DNA of 64,000 nt from PFJX01 sp964542455 (GTDB lineage: Bacteria > Pseudomonadota > Gammaproteobacteria > Burkholderiales > Thiobacillaceae), in NCBI GenBank assembly GCA_964542455.1, contig CAZIUC010000008.1, forward strand, positions 1-64,000, read 5' to 3'. This document shows positions 34,332-42,882 of this stretch, piece after piece (position 1 is the stretch's first letter; each line of letters starts with the position of its first letter). Both the position numbers and the translations under genes were made by a program. Below the pieces are notes generated by a model that saw only the letters and a list, made by a program, of their open reading frames with translations, ran no database searches and was not told where the DNA came from.

Positions 34332-34718
34332 TCAGGCGATGGTAGCGTTTCCAGATTGAAACAGGGGGGTGGGATCGGTGTAGACCAAATAATCGACGAT
34401 GGCCGCATCACGCATGCGGAACAGATTGAGGAAAGGCACGGTGACCACCGCCGCGTTGGGCAAGTGATAAGTCACCTCGCCCTGGACGAAACAGGTGTCC
34501 CGTGCCTGTCCCCACCAGAATCCGGTCAGCTCATGGCTGAGGCGGCTCAAGCCGGTAAAGAAGCCCGCCACATGCTCGCGCACCGCGTCCCTGCCGGCCA
34601 CGGCGGGCTGGCTGCCGTAACGGAAGGTACCGTCCTCGGCCAGATAGGCGGCGAAAGCGGCCGCGTCGCGGGCGTCGATGCTGTGGAACAACTGGCGCAC
34701 CCAGGCGGGGATTTCCAT
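34332..34718 (-). CDS. NTF2-like / SnoaL-type small protein
   Basis: 128 residues from the ATG at 34718, which has AGGAG nine bases upstream. WVRQLFHSIDARDAAAFAAYL followed by GTFRYGSQPAVAGRDAVREHV and later VPFLNLFRMRDAAIVDYLVY is the classic NTF2/SnoaL cone fold pattern. Members are ketosteroid-isomerase-like enzymes or binding proteins. The substrate is unknown. The gene lies 23 bases after the DUF45 peptidase gene, so they may be cotranscribed. Confidence 0.8.
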   Translation of the reverse strand: MEIPAWVRQLFHSIDARDAAAFAAYLAEDGTFRYGSQPAVAGRDAVREHVAGFFTGLSRLSHELTGFWWGQARDTCFVQGEVTYHLPNAAVVTVPFLNLFRMRDAAIVDYLVYTDPTPLFQSGNATIA

Positions 34719-34741
34719 ACGAATGGCTCCTGTAAACGGTT

Positions 34742-35458
34742 TCAGAACTGGAAATAAAGGCGGCCATTCTGCCGCAGTTCCGCGCGCACTTTTTTCCAAT
34801 CCGGGAACAGGGCTTCCACTTCACGCCAGAACACCGGGGAGTGGTTGCGCTGCTTGAAGTGGGCGAGTTCGTGGCAGATGACGTAATCGATGGTTTCGAG
34901 CGGCGCCTTGAGCAGGCGCCAGTTGAGGCTGATCACGCCCTTGGCCGAGTTGCTGCCCCAGCGGGTGCGGGCATTCGACAGGCGCAGCGGCGGCATGGCG
35001 AGTCCGGCACGAGCGGCATGATGCGCCAGGCGTTCGCCCAACAGGGCGCGGGCGTTGCGCTGATACCAGCGCAGCACCAGGGCCGGCGTTTGCGTGGGCA
35101 AGGCATTGCAGAGCAGCGCCACGCCATCCTGGCGGGCGCGGGCCGGACCCGGCTGGTCGAGCAGGCGCAATTGCAGATGGCCGCCCAGATACGGAAGTAG
35201 CGCGCCGTCTTGCCAGTCGAAGCGGTGCTCGCGCGCGGCCTGCAGGCGCGCATCGATCCAGTCGGCGTGTTTGTGCAGGAAACCGTCGATCTCCCGCTGC
35301 GACAGACGCAGGGGTGCGTTGACCACGATTTCGCCAGCCTCGGAAACCCGCAACGCCAGGCTTCGCCGCCGACTGCTGCGGCGCAGGATGTAGGACGGAT
35401 GCCCCCCCGGAAAGGGTCGGGTTTCCTCGGAACAAGTGGCGGAACGGGCTAACGGCAT
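34742..35458 (-). CDS. YgjP-like (DUF45/WLM-type) metallopeptidase
   Basis: 238 residues. The C-terminal zinc site IDYVICHELAHFKQRNHSPVFW has HELAH with a third His six residues on (H-x-x-x-H plus NHS). The preceding TRWGSNSAKGVISLNWRLL is the conserved WG-S-C/N block of the UTP-pyrophosphatase/metal-dependent hydrolase YgjP family. Soluble, with no signal peptide. Physiological substrate unknown. Confidence 0.88.
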   Translation of the reverse strand: MPLARSATCSEETRPFPGGHPSYILRRSSRRRSLALRVSEAGEIVVNAPLRLSQREIDGFLHKHADWIDARLQAAREHRFDWQDGALLPYLGGHLQLRLLDQPGPARARQDGVALLCNALPTQTPALVLRWYQRNARALLGERLAHHAARAGLAMPPLRLSNARTRWGSNSAKGVISLNWRLLKAPLETIDYVICHELAHFKQRNHSPVFWREVEALFPDWKKVRAELRQNGRLYFQF

Positions 35459-35535
35459 GGCGCGAAAGCTTACCTGCTATCGGCCAGTTCCAGACTGGTC
35501 GAAAAGAGATGGCTGAATGTCCCCGATGGCGCGCT

Positions 35536-35620
35536 GCTTTCTGTAGCGCAGGCGTCTCGCCTGCTTTCGTGGGGCTGATTGGGAGAACGACGCAGGCGAG
35601 ACGCCTGCGCTACAGAAAGC
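35536..35620. repeat. perfect 29-base inverted repeat
   Basis: The 29 bases at 35536-35564 (containing CTGTAGCGCAGGCGTCTCGC) are exactly inverted at 35592-35620, around a 27-base loop. Each arm is itself partly palindromic (GCAGGCG/CGCCTGC). The CTGTAGCGC start resembles the TGTAGCGCCGGC family. It lies between the frdB stop and the DUF45 peptidase start, both on the minus strand, and would form a very stable hairpin in the transcript. Confidence 0.9.
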
Positions 35621-35640
35621 GCGAGCCACGTCGGACGGCC

Positions 35641-36366
35641 TTACAACCCCTGCCGCGCCATGGCCCGGCGCATGAAGGCGATCTGGGTCTGCAACGAGAG
35701 TTCCTTGGGACAGACGTCCTGGCAACCGAGCAGGCTCATGCAGCCGAAAATGCCGGAGTCGTCGCCGATGAGCTGGTAATACTCGGCGTCGGAACGGTCG
35801 TCGCGCGGATCGAGGCGGAAACGCGCGAGTTTGTTCAGGCCCACCGCGCCGACGAAATCCGGCCGCATCAGGGCGGTGCCGCAGGCGGCCACGCAGCAGC
35901 CGCATTCGATGCAGCGGTCGAGTTCGTAGACGGCTTCGGCCAGGTCCGGGTCCATCGCCGCTTCGATCTGGTTCGGGTTCACCTCGCTGCCCAGGTGCAC
36001 CCAGGCTTGCAAGCGCTCGCTCATGGCGCGCATCCATTTTCCGGTATTCACCGAGAGGTCGGCGATGAGCTCGAAGCCGGGCAGCGGAAACAGCGTGATG
36101 GTGCCCGGCAATTCGCTGGTCAGCGTGCGGCAGGCCAGGCCGGGACGACCGTTGATGAGCATGGCGCAGGAGCCGCACACCCCGGCGCGGCAGACGAAAT
36201 CGAATGAGAGGCCGGGATCGTGTTCTTCGCGGATGCGGGTGAGCGCGATGAACAGCGTCATGCCCGGCGTTTCCTCCAGCCGGTAGTCGCGCATGGCCGG
36301 CTCGCCGCCGGAATCGCGCGGGTTGTGGCGGAAGATGTGGAAAGTGAGGGTACGCGGCGCGGTCAT
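35641..36366 (-). CDS. frdB: fumarate reductase iron-sulfur subunit
   Basis: 241 residues. [2Fe-2S] ligands C59, C64, C67 and C79 are present. The [4Fe-4S] motif is CIECGCC and the [3Fe-4S]/[4Fe-4S] motifs are in GCMSLLGCQDVCP. It carries electrons between the diheme cytochrome b and the FAD subunit. It overlaps frdA by four bases. Gene order C-A-B and subunit lengths match Wolinella fumarate reductase. Confidence 0.93.
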   Translation of the reverse strand: MTAPRTLTFHIFRHNPRDSGGEPAMRDYRLEETPGMTLFIALTRIREEHDPGLSFDFVCRAGVCGSCAMLINGRPGLACRTLTSELPGTITLFPLPGFELIADLSVNTGKWMRAMSERLQAWVHLGSEVNPNQIEAAMDPDLAEAVYELDRCIECGCCVAACGTALMRPDFVGAVGLNKLARFRLDPRDDRSDAEYYQLIGDDSGIFGCMSLLGCQDVCPKELSLQTQIAFMRRAMARQGL

Positions 36367-38333
36367 GGCAGCGGTTCGTCCAGTCGTTCGTTGCGGCCAC
36401 GATATTTCAGCGGCAGTAAATGCTTGAAGGACATCAAGAAGGACTGGACGGCATAACGATCGAGCTTGGCCGCGCGCATCTCGTCCACCTCGGCCTGGCG
36501 TAGCGCGGCATCGGGATGATCAATGATGTTCCGGGCACCATAGCCGCGAAAACCGGGCGGCAGTTCCATGCGCAGCACATCCAGTTCCTCGTAATCCAGC
36601 CTCGGCAGCGCGTCGCCCTCACGCCAGCAGGCCAGGGTGCGGTTGAGCCAGTCGCGGTCGTTGCGCGCGGGGTAATCCTCGCGGAAGTGCGCGCCCCGGC
36701 TTTCCGTGCGGTTCAAGGCGCCCATCGCCACGGTGAGCGCGACTTTCAGCATGCGCGGCAGGCGATAGGCGAGCACCAGTTCCGGGTTCGCGTCGAGGCC
36801 GCCATTGACGCCAACCTCGCCACTGCGCGCGAGCAGCTCGGCCAATTCCGTCACGGCGCTTTCCAGATCGGGGCCGTTGCGGAAGAGGCCGACCTTGTCG
36901 GTCATGATCTGCTCCATGCGGCGGCGCAGGGCCACGGCGTTCTCGCGGCCGGGATGGGCGATGCGCGCTTCCAGGCCGCGCTGTTCGCGCAGGACGAAGT
37001 CGCGCGCCAGAGCGGTGGAAACCTCCAGCTCGCCATGCGACGACAGGCAGAAATCGGCGACGTATTCGCCCACCAGCATGCCGGCGACCACGGTTTCCGC
37101 CACCGAATTGCCACCCAGGCGGTTGAAACCGTGCATGTCCCAACAGGCCGCCTCGCCACAAGAAAAGAGGCCGGAAAGCCATTGCGATTCGCCACGGAAA
37201 TCGGTGCGCACGCCGCCCATCGAATAATGCTGGGTGGGGCGCACCGGGATGAAATCCTTCGCCGGATCGATGCCGAGGAAGTAACGGCAGATGTCCTTCA
37301 CCTCGCGCAGATTGCGTTCGATGTGCGCGGCGCCCAGTTGCGTGATGTCCAGCCAGAGATGTTCACCATAGGCGGATGCCACCCCCTTGCCCTTGCGCAT
37401 GTGCTCGGCCATGCGCCGTGAGACCACATCACGCGAAGCCAGATCCTTCTTCTCCGGCTCGTAATCGGGCATGAAGCGGTGGCCATCGACGTCGCGCAGA
37501 ACGCCGCCGTCACCACGGCAGCCCTCGGTCACCAGAATGCCGGTGGGAACGATGGCGGTGGGATGGAATTGCACCGCTTCCATGTTGCCCAGGCGCGCCA
37601 CCCCGGTTTCCAGGGCCAGCGCCGCGCCCATGCCTTCGTTGATCAGCGCGTTGGTGGAAATACCCCAAATACGGCCGTAACCGCCGGTGGCGATGACCGT
37701 GGCGCGCGCCAGATGCGCGGAGAGTTCGCCCGTGATCAGGTCGCGCACCACCGCGCCGTGGCAACGGTGGCCCTCGTGGATCAGGGCCAGCGCTTCCTGG
37801 CGCTCGCGCACCGGGATGGCTTCGGCGATGACCCGGTCGGAGAGGGTGTAAAGCATGGCGTGGCCGGTGCCGTCCGAGGTGTAGCAGGTGCGCCATTTGC
37901 GAGTGCCGCCGAAGTCGCGCGCGGTGATCAGGCCATGCGCGTCTTCGCGCTCCGTCAGGGTCACCCGCTGACCGTTGATGACCGCTTCGTGATCCCCCGT
38001 GCGCACCCGGTTCCAGGCCACCCCCCAGGCGGCCAGTTCACGGATCGCCTTGGGCGCTACGTGCGCGAACATGCGCGCGACCCGTTGATCGCAGCCCCAA
38101 TCGGAGCCGCGCACGGTGTCCTCGAAATGCACATCCTCGTTGTCGCCCTCGCCCTTGAAGCAATTCGCCAGGCTGGCCTGCATACCACCCTGGGCGGCGA
38201 CGGAATGCGAACGCTTGGCCGGCACCAGCGACAGGATGGAAGGCTCCAGGCCGCGCCGTTTCGCCGCCAGAGCGACCCGCTGCCCGGCCAGGCCGCCGCC
38301 GATGACCAGCACGTCGGAGTGGATGATCTTCAT
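36363..38333 (-). CDS. frdA: fumarate reductase flavoprotein subunit
   Basis: 656 residues, the same length as the Wolinella succinogenes subunit as I recall it. The FAD site GGGLAGQRVA is N-terminal; H43 in RSHSVAAQGG is the covalent FAD ligand. H257 (VQFHPTA) and R301 (ASRDVVSRR) fall at the same numbers as the catalytic residues of the Wolinella enzyme. It reduces fumarate or oxidises succinate on the cytoplasmic side. Its start overlaps frdC and its stop overlaps frdB, each by four bases. Confidence 0.94.
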   Translation of the reverse strand: MKIIHSDVLVIGGGLAGQRVALAAKRRGLEPSILSLVPAKRSHSVAAQGGMQASLANCFKGEGDNEDVHFEDTVRGSDWGCDQRVARMFAHVAPKAIRELAAWGVAWNRVRTGDHEAVINGQRVTLTEREDAHGLITARDFGGTRKWRTCYTSDGTGHAMLYTLSDRVIAEAIPVRERQEALALIHEGHRCHGAVVRDLITGELSAHLARATVIATGGYGRIWGISTNALINEGMGAALALETGVARLGNMEAVQFHPTAIVPTGILVTEGCRGDGGVLRDVDGHRFMPDYEPEKKDLASRDVVSRRMAEHMRKGKGVASAYGEHLWLDITQLGAAHIERNLREVKDICRYFLGIDPAKDFIPVRPTQHYSMGGVRTDFRGESQWLSGLFSCGEAACWDMHGFNRLGGNSVAETVVAGMLVGEYVADFCLSSHGELEVSTALARDFVLREQRGLEARIAHPGRENAVALRRRMEQIMTDKVGLFRNGPDLESAVTELAELLARSGEVGVNGGLDANPELVLAYRLPRMLKVALTVAMGALNRTESRGAHFREDYPARNDRDWLNRTLACWREGDALPRLDYEELDVLRMELPPGFRGYGARNIIDHPDAALRQAEVDEMRAAKLDRYAVQSFLMSFKHLLPLKYRGRNERLDEPLP

Positions 38334-39169
38334 GACATTCCCTCCACGCGCCGACTCCCCCCTTTGTCAAAGGGGGGTTGGGGGGGATTTAGACCACCTC
38401 CACCAGAGCCAGCATCAGAGAAATCCTTTGAAGAAGGGAGGAGAAAAGCGGCCGGCTGATAACGCTCGCCGACATGGGGCGCATGCTCCATCCCCAGCTT
38501 GACGTAAGCCCCCAGGGTGGCAAGGCCGAGCACCAGGAAGAACACCGTCAAGCCCCATTTCAGGCGCTTCAGCTTGCGCCGGGCGGCGACGGCATCCTTG
38601 AAGTCGCCCCACTTCACCGCCAGGCGATACAGGCCGACGCCGCCATGCAGTTCCACCAGGAACAGCAACACCAGATAGAGCGGCCACATGCGCCCGCTCC
38701 AGACGCGGTCGGCTGATTCATAGGGGCCGATCAGTTCCGGGTGGGCCATCATCAGATAGAGGTGCGCCGGCGCCAGAAAGAACATGGCGAAGCCGGTGAG
38801 AACCTGGACGAACCAGAGGAAGGTGTCCTCATGGCGCATCGCGCGCATGTGCCGCATGTAGGCCATGTGCTGGCGCCAGTGTGTGGGGAACTTGCGCAGC
38901 GCCAGCCAGGCGTGTGTCGCGAACAACACGAAGATCAGCGCCACGAAGGCGGAAACCAGCCAGGGCAAGGGATAGCCGAAGAAGAAATAGCCTTCAAAGA
39001 AACGCGCCACGGTCCACATGGCATCGTTGCCCAGCAGAATGGACGAGACGAACAGCATGTGCAGCCACATGAACAGACCCAGGACGAGGCCAGTGGCGCT
39101 CTGCAGCAGATCAAGGCGCGCGGGCCAGCGATCGATGCGGGGGGGAAGGAAGGAATCTGGGCTATTCAT
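38330..39169 (-). CDS. frdC: fumarate reductase diheme cytochrome b subunit
   Basis: 279 residues with five membrane helices. Heme ligands H37, H86, H136 and H175, and acidic residues E59 and E173, lie at a constant offset of seven from the Wolinella FrdC residues H44, H93, H143, H182, E66 and E180 (from memory), so the dihaem quinol site and the proton-carrying E-pathway Glu are conserved. The last about 30 residues (from SSKDFSDAGSGGGG to NPPQPPFDKGG) are encoded by a dispersed DNA palindrome and look like an added tail. No separate frdD gene exists. Confidence 0.93.
   Translation of the reverse strand: MNSPDSFLPPRIDRWPARLDLLQSATGLVLGLFMWLHMLFVSSILLGNDAMWTVARFFEGYFFFGYPLPWLVSAFVALIFVLFATHAWLALRKFPTHWRQHMAYMRHMRAMRHEDTFLWFVQVLTGFAMFFLAPAHLYLMMAHPELIGPYESADRVWSGRMWPLYLVLLFLVELHGGVGLYRLAVKWGDFKDAVAARRKLKRLKWGLTVFFLVLGLATLGAYVKLGMEHAPHVGERYQPAAFLLPSSKDFSDAGSGGGGLNPPQPPFDKGGSRRVEGMS
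38357..38391. repeat. dispersed CCCCCCTTTGTCAAAGGGGGG element inside frdC
   Basis: The palindrome CCCCCCTTTGTCAAAGGGGGG plus the following GGGGGGATTTA lies wholly within the 3' end of frdC. Related copies occur between genes at 52809-52890 and 62757-62854. Confidence 0.85.
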
Positions 39170-39247
39170 GACATCGGCATCCGGAGGGAATGTTACCCCG
39201 CCAAAATCAAATTTCCGATGTGTTCCGCGCGCCGCGACAAGCCAGTC

Positions 39248-39949
39248 TCAAAGACGCCGCATGGTCGCTTCAATCCAGGCTTCGGTTTCCGCCAGGACCT
39301 GAGCTGGTTTGCGCCCCTGGGTCGGGATGCTGGGACCGATCACCACGGTGATGATGCCCGGCCGCTTGATGAAGGCGTTCTTCGGCCAGCAACGGCCGGC
39401 GTTGTGCGCCACCGGCACCACCGGCACGCCGCATTTGGCCGCCAGCCAGGCACCGCCGATCTGGTAGTCACCTTTATCGCCCACTCCCACACGCGTGCCT
39501 TCCGGGAATACCAGCACCCAGAAGCCGGTGTTGAGGCGCTCACGTCCCTGAGCTTCCAGTTGTTTCAAGGCCTCGCGCCCGGCGCCCCGGTCAATGGCGA
39601 TAGGCGAAAACAACGCCAGCCCCCAGCCGAAGAAGGGAATGTGCAGCAGGTTCTTTTTCAACACGAAAGACAGCGGCGGGAAGATTTGCTGGAAGGCGAT
39701 GGTCTCCCATGCGGACTGGTGCTTGGCCAGCACCACGGCCGGTTCTTGCGGCAGATTTTCCCGGCCTTCGACGCGGAAACGGATACCTACCACCCAGCCC
39801 GCCAGCCAGGTCACCACCCGCCCCCAGAGGGTGATGAAGCGATAGCGCGGCAATGCCGGCACCGGAGCGGCGAGCAGGATCAGCAAGCTGAAGGGGATGG
39901 TCAGCACCGTTTTGATCAGGAAGAACAGGAGGGAGCGAATGAAGAGCAT
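39248..39949 (-). CDS. plsC: 1-acyl-sn-glycerol-3-phosphate acyltransferase family protein
   Basis: 233 residues. Two hydrophobic segments at the N-terminus (about 7-30 and 42-58) anchor it. The acyltransferase motif I is KHQSAWE, an H-x4-E variant of the usual H-x4-D, as seen in many betaproteobacterial PlsC-like proteins; motif III is FPEGTR and motif IV VPVVPVAHN. It makes phosphatidic acid from lysophosphatidate. Whether it is the main PlsC or an accessory paralogue cannot be told. It lies next to gmhB on the same strand. Confidence 0.88.
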   Translation of the reverse strand: MLFIRSLLFFLIKTVLTIPFSLLILLAAPVPALPRYRFITLWGRVVTWLAGWVVGIRFRVEGRENLPQEPAVVLAKHQSAWETIAFQQIFPPLSFVLKKNLLHIPFFGWGLALFSPIAIDRGAGREALKQLEAQGRERLNTGFWVLVFPEGTRVGVGDKGDYQIGGAWLAAKCGVPVVPVAHNAGRCWPKNAFIKRPGIITVVIGPSIPTQGRKPAQVLAETEAWIEATMRRL

Positions 39950-39990
39950 GGTATTAGCGTCGGCATTCCGGCTGTGGCGAGGTTAAAAAA

Positions 39991-40015
39991 CGCCGGCAGG
40001 GATGCCGGCGCTACA
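39991..40015. repeat. REP-like hairpin with GCCGGCGCTACA arm
   Basis: CGCCGGCA and TGCCGGCG pair around GGGA. The right side runs into GCCGGCGCTACA (40004-40015), the common twelve-mer. It lies between plsC and gmhB. Confidence 0.75.
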
Positions 40016-40065
40016 AAACGGCATGCGCTTCAAGCCGAATCGACGTGTTTGTTGCGAGGAGTCCG

Positions 40066-40608
40066 TTAAGTCGCTTCCGCGAGAATGGCCTGTACCGCGT
40101 CGGCGAGATCTTCGTAGACCGGCGTGCCTTCCGGCATCTGGCCGCCTTCCAGGGTCCGCAGGCCCTTGCCGGTTTTCACCAGCATCGGCCGCGCCCCCAC
40201 CTCCAGCGCGGCTTGCAGGTCGCGCAGGGAATCGCCGATGGCGGGCACGCCACGCAAATCACGCCGCACGCGCGCGGAAATTTCCTGGAACAGTCCCGGC
40301 TTGGGCTTGCGGCAGGTACAGCGGGAATCCGCCGCGTGCGGGCAAAAAAACACCGCGTCGATCCGCCCGCCGGCCTGAGCCACCAGCTTGTGCATCTTGG
40401 CGTGGATGGCGTTAAGCGTGGACATGTCGAACAGGCCGCGCCCGACTCCGGATTGATTCGACGCCACCACCACGCGATAACCCGCCTGGCACAGGCGCGC
40501 GATGGCTTCCAGGCTGCCGGGAATCGGCAGCCACTCCTGCGGGCTCTTGATGAACTGGTCGGAGTCGAAATTGATGACGCCGTCGCGGTCGAGGATGACG
40601 AGTTTCAT
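40066..40608 (-). CDS. gmhB: D-glycero-beta-D-manno-heptose 1,7-bisphosphate 7-phosphatase
   Basis: 180 residues. HAD motif I is LDRDGVIN, motif II SNQSG, and motif IV GDSLRDLQAA. The HAD cap-less zinc loop C-P-H...C-x-C is present as FFCPHAADSRCTCRKPKPG. It removes the 7-phosphate in ADP-heptose synthesis for the LPS core. It lies 60 bases downstream of glyS, in the familiar glyQ-glyS-gmhB-plsC order of betaproteobacteria. Confidence 0.94.
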   Translation of the reverse strand: MKLVILDRDGVINFDSDQFIKSPQEWLPIPGSLEAIARLCQAGYRVVVASNQSGVGRGLFDMSTLNAIHAKMHKLVAQAGGRIDAVFFCPHAADSRCTCRKPKPGLFQEISARVRRDLRGVPAIGDSLRDLQAALEVGARPMLVKTGKGLRTLEGGQMPEGTPVYEDLADAVQAILAEAT

Positions 40609-40668
40609 GGCAATCCTTTTAATGTTGCGCCGGCACCCAGGCCAGCCCCATATTCCAACCTACCCCAC

Positions 40669-42780
40669 TCACACCGCCAACCGAGACAAATCCGCCACCC
40701 GATTCATGGCGCGATGCAGGCGCGCCAGCAGGCCGAGACGGTTGGCTCGCAGGCTTTCGTCTTCCACGTTGACCATCACGCCATCGAAGAATTCATCGAC
40801 CGGGCCTTTCAGCGCGGCCAGGGATTTCAGCGACGCGGCGTAATCCCCCGCGTCGAAGGCCGCGTCCGCGACCGGCTCGACCTCGGCCAGGGCGGCGTTG
40901 AGCGCGATCTCCGCCGCTTCCTGGAGCAGGTAGGGGTTGGTCACCGGCTCCACCGCGCCCTCGACCTTCTTCAGGATGTTGCCCACCCGCTTGTTGGCGG
41001 CGGCCAGGCTCTGCGCTTCGGGCAGCGCGGCGAATTCGCGCACGGCGGCGAGGCGCTTGGGAATGTCGCCCAGGCGTTGCGGGCGCTGACTCACCACCGC
41101 GTCGACTTCCTGCGCCGTGTAGCCCTGTTCACGCAGCAGGCCGGAGAGCCGGTCGTAGATGAAATCGCCCAGGGCCGCGATGGCCTTCGGCTCGGCCAGC
41201 AAGCGCGCCGCGTGGAACAGCCAGTCCATATCCAGGGGCAGATCCCGCTCGATCAGCATGCGGATGACTCCCAGGGCATGGCGGCGCAAGGCGAAGGGAT
41301 CCTTGTCGCCGGTGGGCAGCAGTCCGATGCTGAACATGCCGGTCAGGGTCTCCCACTTGTCGGCCAGGGCCACCACGACGCCGACCTCGTTGCGCGGCAG
41401 ATCGTCTCCGGAGAAGCGCGGCTTGTAGTGATCCTCGATGGCGTCGGCCACCTCGCCGGGCAAGCCGTCGTTGAGCGCGTAATAGCGCCCCATGATGCCC
41501 TGCAATTCGGGGAACTCGCCGACCATGTCGGTGAGCAGATCGGCCTTGGCCAGATTGGCGGCCTGGTCGGCCTTGAGCGCCAGGGCCTGATCGCCCAGTT
41601 TGTGCGCGATGGCGCTGGCGATCTCCGCCACCCGCTGCACTCGCTCGCCCTGGGTGCCGAGCTTGTTGTGATAAACCACCTTGGACAGCCCCGGAACACG
41701 ATCCTGGAGCGACTTCTTGCGGTCCTGGTCATAGAAAAACTTGGCGTCGGCCAGGCGCGGGCGCACTACCCGCTCGTTGCCGCCGATCACCTGGGATGGA
41801 TCGGCCGGGCTGATGTTGGAGACGATCAGGAACTGATTGGTGAGCTTTCCGGCGGCGTCCAGCAGCGGGAAATACTTCTGGTTGGCCTTCATGGTGAGAA
41901 TCAGGCATTCCTGCGGCACTTCCAGATATTCCGCCTCGAACCGGCACAGGAGCACATTGGGGCGCTCGACCAGGGCGGTGACTTCGTCGAGCAGGGCGTC
42001 GTCCTCGATCGCTTTCACCCCACCGCCCACTTTCGCGGCGGCGGCCCGCAACTGACGCTCGATCTCGGCGCGGCGCTCGGCGAAGCTGGCAATGACCGCG
42101 CCCTCTTCTTTCATCTGCGCGGCATAGCTATCGGCATTCTTGAGGGAGACGGGATGGGCGGCGGCCTCGAAGCGGTGGCCTTGTGTTTCGCGGCCGGCAT
42201 TCAGGCCCAGGGTAGAAATCGCCACGACTTCATCGCCATGCAGGGCCACCAGGCCATGCGCCGGGCGCACGAAATTGACCGAGGTCCAGCCATCCGCCAA
42301 CTGGTAGGTCATGACCTTGGGGATGGGCAATTTCGTCAACGCCTCGTCCAACGCCTTCTGCAGGCCGTCGGCGAGCAGCGCGCCACTGGCGATGCTGTCA
42401 TGGAACAAGGCCTCGGCCTTGCCGCCGCCCTTGCCATCCTCGGCGCGCCTGAGTTGCGGCACGACCGAGGCATCCAGCCCCATCGCGCCCAGTCTTTTCA
42501 GGAGTGCCGGCGTGGCCTGGCCATCGGCGGTGAGCGCGACGCCGACCGGCATGAGCTTGTGCGACACCGGCTTGTCGGCGGCCCGCGCCACGACATTCGT
42601 GAGATGCGCGGAGAGACGGCGCGGCGAGGCGTAAGGAGTGACGACGCTATCGGCACCGGCCAAGCCCTGCGCCTTGAGGCTATCAACAAGGGTAGCGGCA
42701 AACGACTCACCCAGTTTTTTCAGCGCCTTGGGCGGCAGTTCCTCGACGAACAGTTCGATCAGCAGATTCTTTGTACTCAT
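40669..42780 (-). CDS. glyS: glycyl-tRNA synthetase beta subunit
   Basis: 703 residues from the ATG at 42780 (AGGAA upstream; an in-frame TTG three codons earlier is less likely). LLIELFVEELPPKALKKLG at the N-terminus and the C-terminal DALR-like anticodon-binding region (FFDGVMVNVEDESLRANRL) are those of bacterial GlyS. It forms the alpha2-beta2 enzyme with GlyQ. The 102-base spacer from glyQ contains a dispersed double palindrome. Confidence 0.95.
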   Translation of the reverse strand: MSTKNLLIELFVEELPPKALKKLGESFAATLVDSLKAQGLAGADSVVTPYASPRRLSAHLTNVVARAADKPVSHKLMPVGVALTADGQATPALLKRLGAMGLDASVVPQLRRAEDGKGGGKAEALFHDSIASGALLADGLQKALDEALTKLPIPKVMTYQLADGWTSVNFVRPAHGLVALHGDEVVAISTLGLNAGRETQGHRFEAAAHPVSLKNADSYAAQMKEEGAVIASFAERRAEIERQLRAAAAKVGGGVKAIEDDALLDEVTALVERPNVLLCRFEAEYLEVPQECLILTMKANQKYFPLLDAAGKLTNQFLIVSNISPADPSQVIGGNERVVRPRLADAKFFYDQDRKKSLQDRVPGLSKVVYHNKLGTQGERVQRVAEIASAIAHKLGDQALALKADQAANLAKADLLTDMVGEFPELQGIMGRYYALNDGLPGEVADAIEDHYKPRFSGDDLPRNEVGVVVALADKWETLTGMFSIGLLPTGDKDPFALRRHALGVIRMLIERDLPLDMDWLFHAARLLAEPKAIAALGDFIYDRLSGLLREQGYTAQEVDAVVSQRPQRLGDIPKRLAAVREFAALPEAQSLAAANKRVGNILKKVEGAVEPVTNPYLLQEAAEIALNAALAEVEPVADAAFDAGDYAASLKSLAALKGPVDEFFDGVMVNVEDESLRANRLGLLARLHRAMNRVADLSRLAV

Positions 42781-42801
42781 AGTCAGCAATTCCTGTTAGC
42801 C

Positions 42802-42868
42802 CGTCACCCCGGCGCAAGCCGGGGTCCAGGCCGTTGCAATCTGGATTCCGGCATGCGCCGGAATGACG
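42802..42868. repeat. paired REP-like palindromes in the glyQ-glyS spacer
   Basis: Two hairpins face each other: CCCCGGCGCAAGCCGGGG and TTCCGGCATGCGCCGGAA, bounded by CGTCA and TGACG and joined through TCCAG...CTGGA. This is the well-known proteobacterial 'CGTCATTCCGGC...GCCGGAATGACG' BIME-like family, different from the TGTAGCGCCGGC family. Confidence 0.85.
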
Positions 42869-42882
42869 GCAAGGGGCATGCC

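Noticed and set aside
34124..34411. A 95-codon minus-strand frame upstream of the module B receptor
   Set aside because: It overlaps the ends of both neighbours, has no RBS and no recognisable sequence. The region is better read as receptor leader.
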